Shown in pieces: positions 58,681-64,000 of a stretch of DNA of 64,000 bases (position 1 is its first letter; the number at the start of each line of letters is the position of its first letter). The position numbers were made by a program, and so were the translations under genes. The stretch comes from Lingula anatina (lineage: Eukaryota > Brachiopoda > Lingulata > Lingulida > Lingulidae). The DNA lies in the NCBI RefSeq assembly GCF_001039355.2, contig NW_019775404.1, positions 337,968 through 401,967 of the forward strand, given 5' to 3'. The notes below the pieces were generated by a model. It was given only the letters and a program-made list of their open reading frames with translations. It searched no databases and was not told the DNA's origin.

Positions 58681-61600
58681 TTATTCCATAACTGCCATGT
58701 CTTGCAATTTCTTTTTCTTAACTTGCTTTGAAGGCCGAAACTCCTGGATTTTTCTCTTTTTAGCTTCCTTTTTGGCAACATGTTTCTTGATTTTCCTTTT
58801 AGCAGCAACTTCAGGATTCGAAACTGCCTAAAATTTAAATTTAATAGAACACATTAAATGTCACCTTATTTTTCAAATGGCAGCTAGCTTAAACATACAG
58901 AATGAACATGTATAGCAACCATATGCAATTCAGTCACTTAAAAATAGAAAATGGAATCTCTTAACAAAATAAACAGTCTTTGTAAACATGCTGAAAACTT
59001 TTGCAAGAATTCCAAACGGTATGCATTATTAAACAGTCTTACACAATTTGTGAAGCATTACCTCTTGGGCTTTCTGACGTTTTCTGGCCTCCTTTCTTTC
59101 AGATGTAGTTTTGTGCAGTGTGCTGTAAGCTCTGGTGAACACATCGACACCCACTGTGTTCTTCATTAATTCTAAGATCTCTAGTGCAAGACTTTTTAAA
59201 GCAGGATCTAAAACACAATAATAATAATGATAATATCAAATGAATCAAGTTTATTCAATTATTGTATGTATGTATGTATGTAAAATGGAAATTGTTTTAC
59301 TATTTTAGGTTAAAAAAAGATGAAATAGAATTAAATTAGAGAGTCAGGATAATGCTTCATGAACACTAAATAATAGATATAGATAATAGGGGCTTTTAAG
59401 GATGCATGTCAAGCTGAATGGAACCAATCAAGTGAGACTCATGCAAGCCAGACCATAACTGGACAACACACGCATACTGAGGAAAGCAAAAAGATTACCT
59501 TTGCTGCCTATAGTGAGATAACTTAATCATACTACTTGCAGAATTGCAGACTGAGAAGGGTTGGGATATCTTAAATGTAAATGCACCCAAATGAGGTGAG
59601 CGGCCTTGCAGATTCTTTGTACAACACAATTTAGTAAGTCAGCTTAAGTTTCAAGACCACTTCCACAAAAAAGACTATACATGTCTTAAGTTTTTGTAAG
59701 AACGGCTCTGAAAATAAGGGTGTACTAGATAAAGACCATGTAAACTTTCACCAAAAAGCATAATGATTGTACCTACCTGCTTGCAAACTAGAGTCAACTG
59801 AGGCAGCATATATAGGAGGCAGCATCTGTTCAATATAGTCGGGTAAATCAGACCGTCCAAGGTTCACAGCTACAGCTGCTAACCATCTTAAAACGCTAGA
59901 CCTCTATAAAAACAAAGCAATTATGTTATGCACATAATGCACAAAAAGCAAATCTGAAGTTAGCAACTGCAAACAAAATGAAGCAAAAACTAAAAAAAGG
60001 TATTTCATTCATGTAAATATTAAAAGCTCTGTACTGAGTATCTTCTATAGGTATTATAGCCTTACTTTACAGCAACTTACAAACTAGCAACTTAAAAGAC
60101 AAAGGACTATGTTGTAATAATTTCAAGAAAATCACAACTTACATAGCTGACTACACAGCACTGCTTGAAAATATACAGACACTTATAACAGAGGAGGCCT
60201 CCTCATTGATCCATTTAAACTTAAACAGACATATTCAGAATACTTGGCTAAGATGCTCTTTTCCTGATCCTTTAACACCCCCACCCCCAGCACACATACA
60301 CCCCTCCCCACCACCACCACCACCACATCATCATTCTGAAAGAAAATCAATTGCTGCCATTTATCATAACAAACCTTGAGAGAACTTTTTTGGTTTTGGG
60401 CAGCTTCAAATTTGGCTTCCCTGCACATTTTTCGTATCAGCCACTTCAAATCTGTTGGCTTTTCATCAGAATTATCAACAACAGTCCGATGTTTTTCCTT
60501 CAGAGGGGGATTAAGAAGCTTAATGACTTGAGCTAAAAATACCAGATTCTTCACAACCTGAAATTTGATGCCATTAGATGTAACCTCAAAAGTTAGCATG
60601 AATTGTGGACATATTTTGGGATATCACTGGCTAAATATAAAAAAAAAAATGCCTTTGTCATGAAATATGGCAGTTGCAACTTCAAACAATGGGCATAATA
60701 ATCAATTAAAACCAATATTTGTTCAAACAAAAGAAATAAGTGTTATAATGTATTTAAAGGAAAATGACTATGACACATTCATAATATATTGATCCAGTAA
60801 CTTGTTAATTTTTCTCTCACCTAACTTGTTAATTTTTCTCTCACCTGGTCTGCCAATTCTTGATCCACATAAGAAGATTGTAATTGAGTGCAGAATGCTA
60901 TAGAAAGCTCTCTTAACTGAAAAATGCAGCATGGAAATTGAAGAAATGTGAATGTACACATTTAAATGTACACATCTGGCCACTCTTCTTCTCACCATAA
61001 ATATGAAATCTAAAACATTATTATGATACCTCTTCAAAGCACTGTAACATATTAGAGAAGACCACCATAAGGGCTGCATTGTAGTCCATGTTTTATAATT
61101 AACAAGCCCCGGATCACTATGTGATCATTATAATTTTGCTCTTTTTCTAACTTTAAAGAAGATTAAGTTTTACTGTGTAATTTTAGGAACAAGATAAGAC
61201 TGTCCATATGCAAAGTTCAAGTACAATGCATTTGCACACAAGTCTAATAGGATGAATTTAAAAAGTTGATTACTGATTTGCAAATGCATTATTACCTTCT
61301 GTCTTGTATCTTGCTGCACATATTCCTCTACCTTCCCAGGTTTAGCTTTGGGTTTCCTAACACCTTCAGACTGCACAATTTCTTCTGGTGTCCAGGCAGC
61401 AAAAAGAAGCCCAAAGAGTCTTGCTGCAGCCAGTCGCACCCAGGTATGGGGGTGGAGGAGGTGACTTTGTATGCTCACTGAAAAGAAAGAAAAGATGTGC
61501 AGAAACTATCATTTTTACTCTCAGTATCTAATAATTAAATAAATAAACATGGATCTATATCCATAACCTTATTACCAATAAAACCCAATAAATGCATCAT

Positions 61601-64000
61601 CAACCTCAATAAAAAAATTGAAATTGATAGTCTATGAATAAAAATGCATGAATATACTTACAGCCTTAAAATGACAAAGTGAACAACTGATGCAGATTAT
61701 CTTTTTTGTCTCAAGAGATTGAGGATTTATCATTTCTATGGATGCAAATGGAATAAATAGTGAATAACAATGTTTATACAATAACAATGTGAATAACAAG
61801 GATAGAATGACATAAAGCAGTTCATGAAAAAAGGCACTTTACCCCACATTGCATTCATGTCCTCTGTCCATCTAGGATTCCTAATAATATTTATCTCTTT
61901 GAGAAGCTTGCCCAATGCAGTCAGACTGTTAAATAAAAGGTGGTCCAATTCCTTCAAACTCTGAGGCTTGTTCTAGAATAGCAATTTATTATTTTAATTC
62001 AGAAAACAATAAAATTGGTTAAGTTTTTCACAGCATATCAATATAACAATCAAATTAATTTGTAGCAAATGTTGGCATTATCCAATGTAAATCACATAAG
62101 TTGGTTTTTAAAAAAGCTCTCTTTTCCATTAACATTTATAAAATTTAGAACAAGGCCCTTAACTTTTCAAAATGCTTATTTCTAAAGTGTACTTGTCATG
62201 GTACTTAGAATTAACATTTTGGAAAAACCAAACAACAGAAAGAACACATATAAAGCAGACCAACCCCCTGATATCTGCCAGGTTCTATTTGCTGAAGAAT
62301 CAAGGGGAGCACAGAGGGCATGTGACGCTCAAATTTGGCAGATTCCACCTCAGTAAACAATCCACAAAGTTGTGCTGCCAGTCGCCTGTGGGACACCTGG
62401 TGAGTAAATTGAAATTATCTTTGAAACTTTCAAGCAGTGGAGCTCTGTGTCACAGGAGACATAAGTTGACAGTTGGTCTTAAATTCCATACTGAATGCAA
62501 GTCCAGTCTAATCCAGGACATATCTACAGAAATCACTCAAATATAGCATCTGTCTGTTAAAAAAATAGTCATTGTTCACTTCCTGAAAAATAAGCCCAAT
62601 ATTCTCATATACGTAAGTGGGTAACCTAGAATCCATTTTGGTTCAAAGAAGACGAAAAAGGGTTTCAGCAACATACTCTTATTATATTTCCCATAGCCAT
62701 TAAAATCAAATCCCTAAAAAGAAGTCAGTTGAAAGGCATATAATGTGCTCAAGTAAGACATTTGAACAGGAAAAAAACTGAGAATGACATCACTTTTCTC
62801 ATTATCACAAAGATATATCCTATCCATAGGTTGATATTTGATCATCTATCAACATAAACCACTTGCCATCAACTCACTTTGGAGTTTTAAATTTTCACAG
62901 TTACTCGCAAATTTCCTGAGTCCCTATCCTTATGATGAGGAAATAAAAATGTATAACTCATCACGATATTAAAAGTGGTCAAATTTAATCTGGTCCTCTA
63001 AACTGTGATTAAACTCCATCATCTTCAGAAATACTCAAAAACATTTTTCTCAATCTTACTACTTACTGCGTAATAACAATAACATAAATCTTATATGACT
63101 AATTCACTAATTCCAGGAAGAGAAATTTATTTTGATAAGCTTTAGCTGTTGTTCTTGTGTTTACTTACATACATTTTTGGAGTGTCGGCTCAAATAATCA
63201 CCTAAATAGACACTATGAAATGGCCACAGATTAATGCAGTACATGGGCACTGAATACCATGAAAAACTTGAAAATTTAGTCACTTAAATATAAATTAACA
63301 TTTAAATGCCTGAATCGTACAGGGCCATATAAGGTAATGAACTTTTCAAAATTATTGAGAGACATATTTTCAAGTTTGTCCCAATTTTCAAAGTGAAAGA
63401 AATTAGGTAGGGGGCAAATGGTCTTTTGACAAAATTTTCAAGACTGACTAAGGCTCTGTTCTCACAACTTTTAGATCGATCTATCACCGCGGGGAGTCTC
63501 ACTAGATTACTGTCAGATAATCCCCCTTAAGTGTCCGTCCCCGCCTACTACAAGCTTTAAGGGGTAATTAACTTTCGTGTCCGCCCGGCTGACAGCTATT
63601 TAGCGTGAACCCCCAGGGAGTTAGGTCGATCCAATGTAGGTCGATCTAATCTATGAGAATGGGGTGTAAATTTTTAATTTTTTCCTCTGTACTAGAAGAC
63701 AATGAGTGATAAACTAATTCCATGCAGTTTTGAGGGAATTCCCTCTGAACAAAATTGAGGTGAACTCCAGAGGACTGCCAAGCATTAGACAAATAAATTT
63801 AAAAATTATGTTTTTATGCATAATTAGGACTTGGACTAACAAACAAATTAAGGGCTGATGTAATGGGCAATGGAAGATTATGAATCCGTCTTGGCCAAGA
63901 CAGACTAAAATAGAAGAAATGTACAAAAGCAAAAGTGCTTGCCTTGCTCTGCTTGGTGTTGATGTATGCCTCAAAAATAGAAATCATAAAAGGTTCATAA
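58681..64000 (-). CDS. UTP20: UTP20, SSU processome component, C-terminal exons (5' end beyond window)
   Basis: Exons in transcript order: 63943-64000+ (tentative), 62265-62396, 61843-61972, 61296-61477, 60845-60916, 60375-60557, 59777-59903, 59062-59207, 58681-58827. Phases match throughout and the stop is at 58681. UTP20 is a very large HEAT-repeat protein of the U3 snoRNP/SSU processome needed for 18S rRNA processing in the nucleolus. Recognisable segments are [20 protein letters not shown], helical repeats around [10 protein letters not shown], and a basic C-terminus with [21 protein letters not shown] and [14 protein letters not shown], ending LQDMAVME, matching the vertebrate C-terminus closely. 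About 320 residues of an expected ~2,800 are in the window. The donor of exon 62265-62396 (GTTGGT) is weak, and the tentative first exon uses a GC donor. Confidence 0.9.
60797..60844 (-). repeat. Tandem duplication of a UTP20 5' splice site
   Basis: Two 24-bp units, each beginning GTGAGAGAAAAATTAACAAG, directly follow exon 60845-60916. Both offer an AG|GTGAGA donor. Use of the distal one adds 24 nt with an in-frame TAG. Confidence 0.85.
63452..63665. mobile_element. 214 bp Harbinger-like MITE, copy 2, in UTP20 intron
   Basis: Target duplication TAA on both sides (63449-63451, 63666-63668). Shares TTTTAGATCGATCTATC, GGGGAGTCTCACTAGATTAC, GGGTAATTAACT and AGCGTGAACCCCCAGGGAG with the copy at 55053. 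Confidence 0.8.

Noticed and set aside
60183-60599. 138-codon minus-strand ORF
   Set aside because: Only the part at 60375-60557 is UTP20 exon; the rest reads into introns on both sides, including a CCACCACC repeat.
61025-61085. Exon-like stretch ([13 protein letters not shown]) in a UTP20 intron
   Set aside because: Neighbouring exons join in phase without it, and family alignment has no room for an insertion there.
1-64000. CRISPR arrays, operons, prokaryotic promoters, tRNA or rRNA genes
   Set aside because: The window is intron-rich animal DNA; no regular repeat-spacer array and no tRNA or rRNA sequence was seen by eye.

Overview
This is a eukaryotic (animal) window from an invertebrate, probably marine. 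Genes are split by many short GT-AG introns, the DNA is AT-rich, introns carry TA, AAT and ATTAT microsatellites, and several families of short inverted-repeat transposons are scattered through it. The protein set (ALDH16A1, PIH1D1, XBP1 with an IRE1 intron, UTP20, a rhodopsin-like receptor, a BH3-only-like protein) fits a metazoan. I cannot name the species from the sequence alone.

Layout, left to right. 1-7.8 kb is gene-poor and holds one small minus-strand ORF with a BH3 motif (2230-2511). 7.8-18.8 kb holds two near-identical copies of the same ~5.4 kb, joined at a single n (13249); each carries the last five exons of ALDH16A1. The right copy continues into a complete 14-exon ALDH16A1 gene (minus, 26305 to 14690). 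PIH1D1 starts head to head with it, 288 bp away (plus, 26594-31841, 10 exons), and is followed by XBP1 (plus, 33501-35152). About 29-35.9 kb is then repeated at 36.0-42.2 kb, joined at another n (35950): PIH1D1 exons 4-10, XBP1, and the tail of a convergent unknown minus-strand gene. Both duplications look like the two haplotypes of one locus placed in tandem by the assembler. A 632 bp TTAA-flanked transposon is present in one copy and absent from the other.

42-52 kb holds the rest of the unknown gene's visible exons and a five-exon class A receptor (plus, 44567-52290) whose first intron contains a 200 bp hairpin and a 259 bp gap. 52.6-56.3 kb holds an orphan coiled-coil terminal exon, a 512 bp TTAA transposon and a two-exon gene for an unknown helical protein with a glycine-rich hydrophobic tail. 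58.7-64 kb is the 3' end of UTP20 (minus), running off the right edge.

XBP1 is the most informative locus. It has a 20-nt IRE1 intron flanked by two perfect hairpins, gives both the unspliced (221 aa) and spliced (357 aa) proteins with the expected frame switch, and its unspliced frame ends in a recognisable translational-arrest peptide after a hydrophobic segment. The whole unfolded-protein-response switch known from vertebrates can therefore be read here. ALDH16A1 keeps the catalytic cysteine that mammalian ALDH16A1 has lost. PIH1D1 (R2TP co-chaperone), UTP20 (ribosome assembly) and XBP1 (secretory stress) are housekeeping and proteostasis genes; I see no evidence that they form a joint system.
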